From CAVYXK01 sp963708245 (GTDB lineage Bacteria; Pseudomonadota; Alphaproteobacteria; Acetobacterales; Acetobacteraceae), in assembly GCA_963708245.1 (NCBI GenBank), contig OY970201.1:2728001-2792000 (forward strand): 64,000 nucleotides of DNA. The letters are read 5' to 3'. Below are positions 35,389 through 43,944 of this stretch, in pieces; position 1 is the first letter of the stretch, and every line of letters begins with the position of its first letter. Below the pieces are notes generated by a model that did no database searches, was not told where the DNA came from, and saw nothing but the letters and a program-made list of their open reading frames with translations. The translations under genes and the position numbers were made by a program.

Positions 35389-35850
35389 ATGCGCTTTTCA
35401 AATTGGGTGAAGTTCGACCAGCGAGACCAGTTGAGCGATACACATTACCCCGGCGTCTACGCAATAGCAATTTCCACAAGGGATATCGCTTCCACGCGAT
35501 TTAGGTGGATCAAAGCGATTTCCTATTTTGGTTTCACTAATGCGGTGGGCGGGCTTCGAGGCCGCCTTAATCGATTTAACAATACGCTCCGCGATAGGTC
35601 AGGTCCGGGTCATGGCGGCGCGCAACGATTTCGAAGTAAGTACCGCGACGGCAACGCACTAGCGAAGAAGCTCTATGTTGCCGTTTGTCCTTTCAAATGC
35701 GACGTGTCCACAAACAAGCCTGCGGATTTACGAGTAATGGGTGATGTCGTGCGCGCTGAATATCTTGCCTTCGCAAAGTACGCGGCCCTTTACCGTCGAT
35801 TACCAGAATTCAACGACAAGGAAAAATCACCGAAACAGCAAAAGCTTTAG
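35389..35850 (+). CDS. GIY-YIG-like nuclease family protein
   Basis: 153 residues from ATG 35389. HYPGVYAIAIS corresponds to the GIY strand and ISYFGFTNAVGGLRGRLNRF to the YIG strand plus the following catalytic Arg helix. A later Glu (VVRAEYLAFAKY) could be the metal ligand. The match is by motif only. It precedes a HEPN-type protein on the same strand by 81 bp. Local GC is lower than in the flanking genes, consistent with acquisition. Confidence 0.55.
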   Translation: MRFSNWVKFDQRDQLSDTHYPGVYAIAISTRDIASTRFRWIKAISYFGFTNAVGGLRGRLNRFNNTLRDRSGPGHGGAQRFRSKYRDGNALAKKLYVAVCPFKCDVSTNKPADLRVMGDVVRAEYLAFAKYAALYRRLPEFNDKEKSPKQQKL

Positions 35851-35931
35851 GGTGGCCGGCATCGCTACAGCCGGACTCGGCCTCGGGGCGCGCCGGCGCC
35901 TGCAACGCCCGCACGTGAGGAGTTTGCACCC

Positions 35932-36906
35932 ATGGTCGAAGCTGTAGGGTACCGAGTACGACTGCAAGTGCGGCTCGGGAAGGCGCTGCACACCGAAGAT
36001 GTCAGCCGCGTGATGAAACTCGCCGGGCGCGATGTGGTAATCGTCTCACAGGCACCGAATCAGCCACTATCGGAGGCGCTGTGGATCGTCTTTGACGCAC
36101 GAGGATTCTCGCTTGAAGAGGAGGCGTTGGATTTTGGGAAACGACTGCGGACGATTATCGAATTTGCCGGGATTTGCTCCCGGTTGGGGATCGACGTTGG
36201 CCTAGACCGGCCAACTGCATGGATGAGCGAGGAGTTCGCACGGTCCGCTGGGCTGATACAGCCCCATGAAAGATTACTTCCCAACATTCACGGCCTCGCG
36301 GTCGTGCCGGACGACGAGAGCATCCGGTTTCCCCTTATACAAGCTGATGGCATCGTGCGCGCTGATCCCGAACAGTTCGTGACCGCGCTGGCTGAGCTCG
36401 CCGCGGGGCTTCCAGTCCATTCATCTACGGCTACAGCGGGCGTGCGCTTACTCAACCTCGCGCTCATCAATTCACAACCGCTCACCCAGATCGTGCTTGC
36501 GCTGTCCGCCGTTGAAGCTCTTGGGCAGGACGAAGCATGGACAGACGCTCAAGCCGCGTTGATCGAGGAACTCGCAACGCAGGTTGAGACAGGTACCGGC
36601 AGCGGAGACGCTGAGCGCTCGGAAGTTGCTGCCGCACTCCGCCGAAGCCTGCACCGTATTGGTCTAAGACAGGGCGTAATGCGCGTTTTGACTAGGCTTG
36701 GCCTCCAACATCTTCGAAGGGAGTGGGACAGAATCTACAGCCTGCGGAGCAGTCTCTTTCACGGAACAGTCAGACTTACTGAAGTAGAAACTGCCCAGCT
36801 AGCCGCAGACGCGATTACGCTGACTGGAAAAATCGTCCTTACAGTTGCTAAAGGCAGCGGTGTGAATTTACCCTCAATTTCCTTCGTGCACTTCCTAAAC
36901 GATTGA
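35932..36906 (+). CDS. hypothetical protein with Apea-like HEPN domain
   Basis: 324 residues. The C-terminal 130 residues are helical and contain YSLRSSLFHGTV, an R-x4-H motif at the position typical of Apea/HEPN RNase domains, preceded by a helix with LNLALINSQPLTQIVLALSAVEALGQ. The N-terminal half is a mixed domain of unknown type. HEPN proteins are often RNA-cleaving effectors in toxin-antitoxin or phage-defence modules. The location in a defence-rich island is consistent, but no dedicated partner is proven; the GIY-YIG-like gene upstream is the only candidate. Confidence 0.6.
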   Translation: MVEAVGYRVRLQVRLGKALHTEDVSRVMKLAGRDVVIVSQAPNQPLSEALWIVFDARGFSLEEEALDFGKRLRTIIEFAGICSRLGIDVGLDRPTAWMSEEFARSAGLIQPHERLLPNIHGLAVVPDDESIRFPLIQADGIVRADPEQFVTALAELAAGLPVHSSTATAGVRLLNLALINSQPLTQIVLALSAVEALGQDEAWTDAQAALIEELATQVETGTGSGDAERSEVAAALRRSLHRIGLRQGVMRVLTRLGLQHLRREWDRIYSLRSSLFHGTVRLTEVETAQLAADAITLTGKIVLTVAKGSGVNLPSISFVHFLND

Positions 36907-37060
36907 GACTTGCTGCGATGATCGGATGTCCGCTCGCCACCCAATGCGGACGGTCGGTCTCGGGAAGTCGATCAACCGCGGACAGGACGTTGTCAGTCCT
37001 GAGAATCGTGGAGGAGTGGAAGTCGATGTCGTGACGGCGCTGGGCGTAGGTCTCGCGTAA

Positions 37061-37833
37061 TCACGTCAAAACGTTGACCGTCGCGATCGTCCCCGCCCAC
37101 GTGAGAAGTGCGAAACCGAGCGGTTGGCTCATTCGTCGGCCCCACACCGCATTCTTCTCAATCGCCATCAATGATCCAAGCGCGAACATCCAGCCGACAT
37201 TGCCGACACCGACGACGAACATGAGCAGCATGATGGCCCAGCAACAGCCGACGCACCAAGCGCCGTGCGCCAGGCCCAGGCTGAACGCGTCATTCCATGG
37301 GTGCGGGCCGCGCCAATGGCTCATGATGAAGCCGAGCGGGGTGCGGCACTTATCCAGGCAACGATATTTCAGCCTCGAAAACTGAAATGCCCCCGCCAAG
37401 CCCAGGACGCGAGCCAGACCCAGCCACCGAGCCCAGCATGCAGCCCGCGATCCAGCAGATGCGCGGCCACGCCAAACCCTGCCCAGGCCAGAAGATAGCC
37501 CGCGATCAGCAACCCGTGCAGCGCCGCCCGATCGGAACGTCCAGAGATCATGCGGTCGAACAGGCGGATCAGCGGCAGGGAGGTCGGCAACATCATCGCC
37601 GCTGACATCAGCAACCACCCACCACCATAGAGCAAGACGGGCACCAGCCACGCACCACCTGGCACCGAGGCACAGACCGCCGCGCCGAGGCCAATCGCCG
37701 ACCAGTCGCCATGGTTTAGATAGCGCGCATAAGGGCTCGCGTCCCACACCAGCAACGTGATCCAGGACAGAACGACGAGCCCCGTCGCGAGCGGCGGAAA
37801 GGCGGGTGCCGTCCGCGCCAGTTGGCCCGGCAT
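37061..37833 (-). pseudogene. DUF2182 membrane protein, frameshifted
   Basis: The first frame (37833-37370) encodes several membrane helices of a DUF2182 protein (LATGLVVLSWITLLVWDASP, YGGGWLLMSAAMMLPTSLPL with its conserved MMLP). Near 37,400 the homologous continuation moves to another frame (RVLGLAGAFQFSRLKYRCLDKCRTPLGF, then GAWCVGCCWAIMLLMFVVG to the stop at 37061). CLDKC and CVGCCW are the conserved Cys sites. One indel therefore breaks the gene (or is a sequencing error). It pairs with the DUF1326 gene 5 bp upstream. Confidence 0.75.
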
Positions 37834-37838
37834 CAGCG

Positions 37839-38441
37839 CTAGCCGTCGAACACGAACGTGCTTTGCAGGGCGTTGAACCCAGAGATGTCGAGATCGTGGC
37901 CCAGCTCGGGATTTTTGCTGACGTAGCGCGTCGCCTTGCCAACGAAGACCGGTGCACCGGGCACAGTGGAAAAGATCGTGTCGGTGAGCGTGGTGATCGC
38001 TCCGTTCGGTCCGCGATAGGGCTCCAGTTCGGCAAGGCCAACGTCGGCGATTTTGAGCGTTCCACGACCCTGGTCCACGGTGAACGTGATCGGTACCCTC
38101 TCCACCGAGACCACCTCGCCGACCAGTTTGGCGAGTTCCGCGATCGGCCCGCCTCGCTTGCCGGAATACACTTCCAGCAACGCCTCTTGTTGCGGGTCGG
38201 AGGCACTATCATCGATGTAGACCTTAACTCGAAAGCCGCCCTTCAGCACGTTGCCCGGGATTTCACAGACCATGGCGACGGTGCGCCCACTCATGTCCGC
38301 ACCGTCGATACTGCCTTTGTCGATGTGCCAGGCCTGCATCGAATCGCAGGTGCCATTGTCGGGATCCTCGCCGATCCAGCACGGGCACAGCACACGGCAA
38401 TCGCAGACTTCCAGTAGGCGGCCTTCGAGATGATACGCCAT
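37839..38441 (-). CDS. DUF1326 domain protein
   Basis: 200 residues from ATG 38441, chosen because GGAGGAG lies 7 bp upstream. The N-terminus has the conserved cysteine cluster (LEVCDCRVLCPCWIG) and a beta-rich body (GGFRVKVYIDDSA, ITFTVDQGRGTLKIADVGL). DUF1326 and DUF2182 genes commonly occur together; a role in metal or copper handling has been proposed for such pairs but is not shown here. The partner gene is frameshifted. Confidence 0.8.
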   Translation of the reverse strand: MAYHLEGRLLEVCDCRVLCPCWIGEDPDNGTCDSMQAWHIDKGSIDGADMSGRTVAMVCEIPGNVLKGGFRVKVYIDDSASDPQQEALLEVYSGKRGGPIAELAKLVGEVVSVERVPITFTVDQGRGTLKIADVGLAELEPYRGPNGAITTLTDTIFSTVPGAPVFVGKATRYVSKNPELGHDLDISGFNALQSTFVFDG

Positions 38442-38795
38442 CGCTTGCTCCTCCATAAATTCGTATTGTTAACCACGAAATCCAGGTAGCGGCACGGCAT
38501 CGCTCGTTGGGGTGGAAGGAGCCAGCAATTCCGATACCGCCGACTTCCCGTGTATGAGCTTGACCCTTTTGCTGCCTTCTCACAAGGGCCTTGTCCAAGT
38601 CCTTGGCCAACTGATGCACGTTGTCCACCGCGCGCTGGCCCCAACGCGGGGGTAAAAGCCTTCCGCAACAGCCGCTTCCCACCCGAAGCGGTCATCGAAC
38701 AAACATCTCGTATCAGGCGCGGGCGCCGCGGCGGGAGCCGCCCCGGTTGCCCGGAGCGACCCTGTCCGGATGAGCAGACGCGCGGTCCGTGCCGT
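38442..38795. other. intergenic, no gene supported
   Basis: About 350 bp. A minus-strand stretch (AVDNVHQLAKDLDKALVRRQQKG, about 38540-38640) has protein-like composition but no start, stop or family, so it may be a fragment of a lost gene. Confidence 0.35.
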
Positions 38796-38933
38796 TCACC
38801 ACCGCGAGCAGTTGAAGCCGCCTAGCAGGTTCGGGTTGCAGTCCACTGGGGGTGTGATCGTCGGCATGGGGGCCATCGGCATCGGCATCGGTGCCGGCCG
38901 CGGCATCGACAGCATCCACTGCCAGTCCTGCAT
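38796..38933 (-). CDS. tiny Met/Pro-rich protein (candidate)
   Basis: 45 residues (MQDWQWMLSMPRPAPMPMP... to LLGGFNCSRW). The composition is unusual but non-random, with a terminal Cys and Trp. No ribosome site is convincing. Confidence 0.25.
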   Translation of the reverse strand: MQDWQWMLSMPRPAPMPMPMAPMPTITPPVDCNPNLLGGFNCSRW

Positions 38934-38997
38934 GTCGACGGCTCGGCGAGCCTGCCCGAGCCCCGGGTCTGGCGGCGCAGCGCGCCTGAAGCTCGGG

Positions 38998-39168
38998 ATG
39001 ACACAATCTGCCTTTTCCCAATGTTTTGGGGCGGCACTTCCGACACTCCGTAAGTGGGAGCAGGGCGCACGACGCCCCGAAGGACCGGCTCGGGTGCTCT
39101 TGCGCGTTATCCAAAGCGAACCCGACGCGGTCCGCCGGGCGCTAGCGACTAAAGGAGCGGACCCCTGA
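38998..39168 (+). pseudogene. Xre-type helix-turn-helix antitoxin-like fragment
   Basis: 56 residues encoding MTQSAFSQCFGAALPTLRKWEQGARRPEGPARVLL and on to TGA 39168. This is the DNA-recognition half and C-terminal tail of HigA-type antitoxins (LRKWEQG...PEGPA). The usual N-terminal 20-30 residues are absent or foreign. It ends 2 bp before the methyltransferase start, so the original gene may have been the regulator of the following defence operon. Confidence 0.55.
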
Positions 39169-39170
39169 GA

Positions 39171-40226
39171 ATGGCGCGCAAGGCTGTCGCTATCCGAAAC
39201 AAAGCGGCTTTCTCCCCACTGGAAGCAGAACCGATCGCCCGAATGCCGGCGGTCGCCTATTCGACAAACCTTGGGTCCATGTACCACGGCCGCATCGAGG
39301 ATGCGCTGAAGCAAAGGAAAATTGCCTCGCAGAAAGGAAAGGTCGATCTCATTTTCACTTCGCCTCCTTTTCCACTCGTCACCAAGAAGAAGTACGGCAA
39401 CGAAACCGGAGATGCCTACCTAAAATGGCTGGAAGGCATGGCCATTCTGCTTGCAGACATGCTCTCGCCGACCGGTTCGATTGTCCTCGAACTCGGCAAC
39501 GCCTGGGAGAAGAACTCTCCGACGATGTCCACGCTGCCGCTCGAAGTGCTTCTTGCCTTCAAGCGGGCCGCCAACCTTCACCTCTGCCAGCATGTGATCT
39601 GCCATAACCCGGCGCGACTTCCGAGCCCCGCTGCCTGGGTGACGGTCAGCAAAATCCGTCTCAAAGACGCCTATACTCATGTCTGGTGGATGTCGAAGAT
39701 CGAACGACCCAAGGCAGATTGTACGAAAGTCCTTGTTCCATACAGCAAGAGGATGCAGGCGCTTCTGAAGCGTCAGTCATATAATGCAGGAAAGCGGCCG
39801 TCCGGTCACAAGATTTCAGAAAAAGGCTTTCTGATCGATCGAGGGGGAGCAATCTCGGCCAACGTGCTCGATTTCGGTGCGGAGGATGACCGTCTGCCGG
39901 CGTCCCTCCTGAGATTCGCCGGTACAGGATGGGATACAGCCTACCGCAATTACTGCAAAGCCCTGAATGTCGAGGTCCATCCTGCCCGGATGCAAATGGA
40001 CCTCGCGTCCTTCTTCATCACGCTTCTGACCGATGAGGACGATCTTGTCATGGACCCCTTTGCCGGCTCCAATACAACAGGTGCGGCCGCCGAAGCCTTA
40101 GAGCGCCGCTGGATCGCCGTCGAGGCTGAGGAACGCTACGTGAAGGGCTCCAAGGGCCGCTTTGGCGCGTTTTTCGACGACGTGCGGAAGATGTCGTCCA
40201 ACTCTAAAGTTGGGTTGCAGCCATGA
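39171..40226 (+). CDS. DNA (cytosine-N4-type) methyltransferase
   Basis: 351 residues. Motif IV is TSPPF at about residues 63-67; the SPP pattern is typical of N4-cytosine enzymes. Motif I is DPFAGSNTT at about 295-303, giving the beta-class order IV...I. The middle region (LEGMAILLADMLSPTGSIVLELGNAW) fits the fold. It should protect host DNA in a defence system whose other members follow directly: it overlaps the ATPase gene by 4 bp (ATGA). First gene of the 39171-44718 operon. Confidence 0.85.
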   Translation: MARKAVAIRNKAAFSPLEAEPIARMPAVAYSTNLGSMYHGRIEDALKQRKIASQKGKVDLIFTSPPFPLVTKKKYGNETGDAYLKWLEGMAILLADMLSPTGSIVLELGNAWEKNSPTMSTLPLEVLLAFKRAANLHLCQHVICHNPARLPSPAAWVTVSKIRLKDAYTHVWWMSKIERPKADCTKVLVPYSKRMQALLKRQSYNAGKRPSGHKISEKGFLIDRGGAISANVLDFGAEDDRLPASLLRFAGTGWDTAYRNYCKALNVEVHPARMQMDLASFFITLLTDEDDLVMDPFAGSNTTGAAAEALERRWIAVEAEERYVKGSKGRFGAFFDDVRKMSSNSKVGLQP

Positions 40227-41800
40227 ACGATGTTCTTGATCCTGGAGCGCCCGTGGAGACGGTTGTTGCTATCGGTCCGCAGGCGATCGCAAATTACAGC
40301 CGGCTCAGCTATACGATGTGGCACGCACTAGCTGAGTTCATCGATAACTCGACCCAGTCGCGCCTGAACCATAGCTCGATCATCGACGATGTCCTCCAGC
40401 AGGAGGGCAGGCCGCTCGTCATTGAGATCGTCCATAACCGGCCAGAGAAGACGATCAGCGTCCGAGACAACTCGATAGGCATGACGCGGGACGATCTTCT
40501 GGCCGCTCTTCAGATCGGCAAACCAACTGCCGACAGCAAGGGTCGCTCGAAATACGGCATGGGCATGAAGACGGCTGCCTGCTGGATCGGTCGCGAATGG
40601 CACATCGAGACCTGCGAATGGTCGAGCGGGCTGCGCTGGACTGCCGTAATCGACGTCGATGCTATTAGCCGTGGTGAAAAGGTGATCCTTACAAGCTCAC
40701 CGGCCGACACCTCGGATCATGGCACGACCATCACGATCTCTAAATTGCATCGCAACATCCAAAAGCGGACGGAAGAGACGATCCGGAACTACCTTGGCTC
40801 GATGTACCGCTTTGACCTCCTCGGAGGTAAGGCCAAGCTTCTCTACAACGGCGTTGAGATCCCGCCGATCGACGACCAGGACGTGGACACCGATCCGGAA
40901 GGTAAGCCGATGAGGCTTGATATTCCCGCGGGCATGATGATCAACGGCAAGCCAATTTCGGGCTGGGTCGCCGTGCTGAAGAAGGGTAGCGGTGGCCGTA
41001 AATACGGCGGCTTCTCGCTCTTCCAGAACCAGCGGCAAATTCAGGGGTTTCCGAATGCCTGGAAGCCACGCTCGATCTTTGGTGGCGAAGATGACGAAGG
41101 CGCCAACAACCTGGTAGCTCAGCGTCTGACGGGCCTCATCAATCTCGATGGCTTCGAGGTCTCGCATACAAAGGACGCCATCCTCTTCCAAGACGATGAA
41201 GAAGCCGATCTGGAGAATTTTCTTAAGGCCTTCACAAAGGAATACCGAGACTACGCCATTAAACGGCGGGACCCAAAGACGAGCACTACCTGGAGCCGCG
41301 AGAAAATCCGCGAGCTCATGGATGACATGAAAAGGGAACTTAGTAGCCCTGAGTTCAAGGACGCGGTGACCAACGCAATGCTGCCGCCGATCGATGTGAT
41401 CCTCAGCAGCAATCAGCAGCAGTTAAAGCAACTCACCGAGGAAGACAGCGTCGGGCTCTTCGAGGTTTCACCCGAGCTCCGCGTCAAGGTCTCTGTGCAA
41501 GAGACGAGCGGCTATGAGCCCTATGTGGTCATCGTCGCAGATGCGCAGCCAGGGACCATTCACGTTATCGTCAATAGGTTGCACCCCTATTACGCCTCTC
41601 TTGAGACCAATGAGGCGATTGAGGAGTGCTTCCGGCAATACGTCTACGACGCGATCGCCGAGTATCGCGTTTCAAAGATGACCTCGAGGATGAGCTGGGA
41701 TAGCGTTCGCCTGTTCAAAAACGACCTGCTGAAGGCACAGATTGTCCAGCTCGAGAATCGGGCCCTGCGTTCTCAGGAGGGTGACGACGGGGGGGAGTGA
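40223..41800 (+). CDS. GHKL/MORC-like ATPase
   Basis: 525 residues. The N-terminal ATPase domain carries the Bergerat-fold motifs: N box ALAEFIDNSTQS (about 36-47), G1 ISVRDNSIGM, and G2 SKYGMGMKTAA, followed by GTTITISKL. This pattern matches MORC/Hsp90-like ATPases found in bacterial conflict systems. Residues about 240-320 form an S5-like domain (GWVAVLKKGSGGRKYGGFSL, RQIQGFPNAWKP); the C-terminal 200 residues are helical. It probably undergoes ATP-driven dimerisation to couple DNA sensing to an effector (inference). 21 bp separate it from the helicase gene. Confidence 0.82.
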   Translation: MNDVLDPGAPVETVVAIGPQAIANYSRLSYTMWHALAEFIDNSTQSRLNHSSIIDDVLQQEGRPLVIEIVHNRPEKTISVRDNSIGMTRDDLLAALQIGKPTADSKGRSKYGMGMKTAACWIGREWHIETCEWSSGLRWTAVIDVDAISRGEKVILTSSPADTSDHGTTITISKLHRNIQKRTEETIRNYLGSMYRFDLLGGKAKLLYNGVEIPPIDDQDVDTDPEGKPMRLDIPAGMMINGKPISGWVAVLKKGSGGRKYGGFSLFQNQRQIQGFPNAWKPRSIFGGEDDEGANNLVAQRLTGLINLDGFEVSHTKDAILFQDDEEADLENFLKAFTKEYRDYAIKRRDPKTSTTWSREKIRELMDDMKRELSSPEFKDAVTNAMLPPIDVILSSNQQQLKQLTEEDSVGLFEVSPELRVKVSVQETSGYEPYVVIVADAQPGTIHVIVNRLHPYYASLETNEAIEECFRQYVYDAIAEYRVSKMTSRMSWDSVRLFKNDLLKAQIVQLENRALRSQEGDDGGE

Positions 41801-42261
41801 GCCCGATAACGGCGAGATTGAATGACCGCGGACCTCACCCTCCGTGAATGGCAGAAGGGAGCCCTCGTAGCCTGGCACGAGGGCGGTAACCGGGGGATCG
41901 TTGAGGTTGTCACAGGCGGCGGAAAGACCGTGTTCGCGCTCCTCTGCATGCATGATCTGAAGGCGGATACGGTGCTCGTGGCCGTACCGACAACAGCGCT
42001 GCTTGAGCAATGGTGGGCAGAAGTGGCCACCTTCTTCGAGCTCGAGCTGGAGGAGATCAACATCATCACCGGTAATCGTAGTATTGTCCAAGGAACAATC
42101 AACATCGCAGTCCTCAACACGGCTACGAAGCTCGCTGCGCGTGGCGTCCGATCCCCCTGCTTTCTCGTGGTAGATGAATGCCACAAGGCTGCAAGTCCGC
42201 AGTTTCGGGCTGTGCTTGATATCCCGACCGTTGCAACCCTGGGGCTGTCGGCCACCCCTGA

Positions 42262-43227
42262 GAGTCTGTCCGGGAACATTGCTAGTTCCTGCATAGCCGT
42301 CTGACCATGAGACGGATGGAAGCGAGCAACAGAAAGGCACGCGCCTTCACATTGAGATTTTCCCAATCCTTACCCAGTCGACGACATCGGTTGAGCCACG
42401 CCAGCGTGCGTTCGACCACCCATCGCTTTGGTAGCACGACAAAGCCCTTGGCCTGGTCAGATCGTTTGACGATCTCCACCTCGGCCTGCGACACGACACG
42501 CTTCAACGCCTCCTGGAATCGCCGCCCCTGATAGCCGCCATCGGCATAAAGCTTCAGCAGGAACGGAAACATCCCGAACAGCGTCGCCAGCAGCATGGCG
42601 CCGCCATCGCGATCCTGGATGTCCGCCGCCGTCACGATGGCCTGTAGCAGCAAACCCTGGGTATCGACCAGGACGTGCCGCTTCTTGCCCTTGATCTTCT
42701 TCCCCGCATCATACCCATGCGGATCGATCGAGGCCCCCCTTTTTCGGCGCTCTTCACGCTCTGCGCATCAATCACCGCGGCGGTCGGGCTGGCCTCTCGC
42801 GAGGCCTGCTCACGACATTTCACATACAATGCGTGATGCAGTCGCTCCAGCGTGCCGTCCCAGGTCCATCGTTCCAGATAGTCGTGCACTGTGCTCCGCG
42901 GCGGCAGGTCCTTGGGGATCGCCCGCCATTGGCAGCCGGTGCTCAGCACATACATCACGCCGTTCACCACCTGGCGGATATCAACGCTCCGCTTGTTGCC
43001 GCCCGGCTTGGCCGGGGGGATCAATGGTTCCACCTCGGCCCATTCGGCATCAGTCAGATCGCTCTCATAGCGCAGTCGGGTGCGGTCGTACCGCGTCCGG
43101 TTCTCCTTGGTCCACATCCAGTCCCCCGAATCGATGCTCGGGGGAGAGAGAATCACAGGCAATTCAATGGCTTCAAGGGTGACCCGCTAAGCAATTCTAA
43201 AAACTCAATTTGTTCCCGGACGGACAC
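42262..43227 (-). mobile_element. IS5 family, IS1031-group insertion sequence, copy 2
   Basis: 966 bp with the same ends as copy 1 (1078-2043) and a TGA duplication at 42259-42261 and 43228-43230. The target context is again CTGAG. Orientation is opposite to the helicase gene. Only two differences from copy 1 were noticed (near 42402 and 43161). Confidence 0.95.
42282..43120 (-). CDS. IS5 family transposase, copy 2, -1 frameshift
   Basis: Same two-frame structure as the copy at 1098-1936: start at ATG 43120 (MWTKENRTRY), first Asp in AVIDAQSVK, slippery AAAAAGGGGGG at 42734-42744 on the coding strand, then ADGGYQG and VVERTLAWL in the second frame. The second frame has one base difference from copy 1, but its protein is the same. 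Confidence 0.85.
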
Positions 43228-43944
43228 TGAGCGTCCCTATGATTGCGGACTCAGCGAGGTTCTCGTTCCTGCCCTTGGTCCCGTCATCTACAGCTATACC
43301 TACCGGGATGCGCTCCGGGACGGTGTCATCGTGCCTTTTGAGGTGCGGAACATCGTCTTCGAGCTCGAAGAAGACCGAACGCAGGAATACGATCGCCTCA
43401 CACGCGCGATCACCCGGACAGCAGGTAAGCTCGGCATGGAGTCGGATGAGGTTGTAAGCCTCCTGCTGCGGCGAACGCGCGTCGTAAATCTGAGTCTGAA
43501 GCGGATCGAGATTGCCCTCCGTCTCGTCAAGGCACACCGAAATCAGCGTGTCCTTGTCTTCCATGAGGATGTTGAAGCTTGCAACATCATCTTTTCCATT
43601 TTGTCGGAGGCGGGCTTTCGCGCCGGGGTCTATCACAGTCGCCTTCGGCCGCGTGAGCGTGCGGAGATGCTCACCCGATTTCGGCGGGGCGGGCTCGATG
43701 TTCTGGTGACCTGTCGCGCCCTCGATGAAGGCTTCAATGTGCCCGAAACCCAAGTCGGTATCATTGCAGCTAGCACGGCAACGCGTCGGCAGCGTATCCA
43801 GCGTCTAGGCCGCATACTGCGACCTGCGAGAGGCAAGAGTGGCGCAATCGTCTACACACTTGTTGCGACAGGGCCGGAAGTGGGACGGCTCAAAGAGGAA
43901 GAGGAAGACATCTCCGATATCGCAACGGTAACCTGGGCTCACGC

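Noticed and set aside
37839..38212. Extension of the DUF2182 frame into the DUF1326 gene
   Set aside because: This portion is an out-of-frame shadow of the DUF1326 protein; the DUF2182 protein starts at about 37833.
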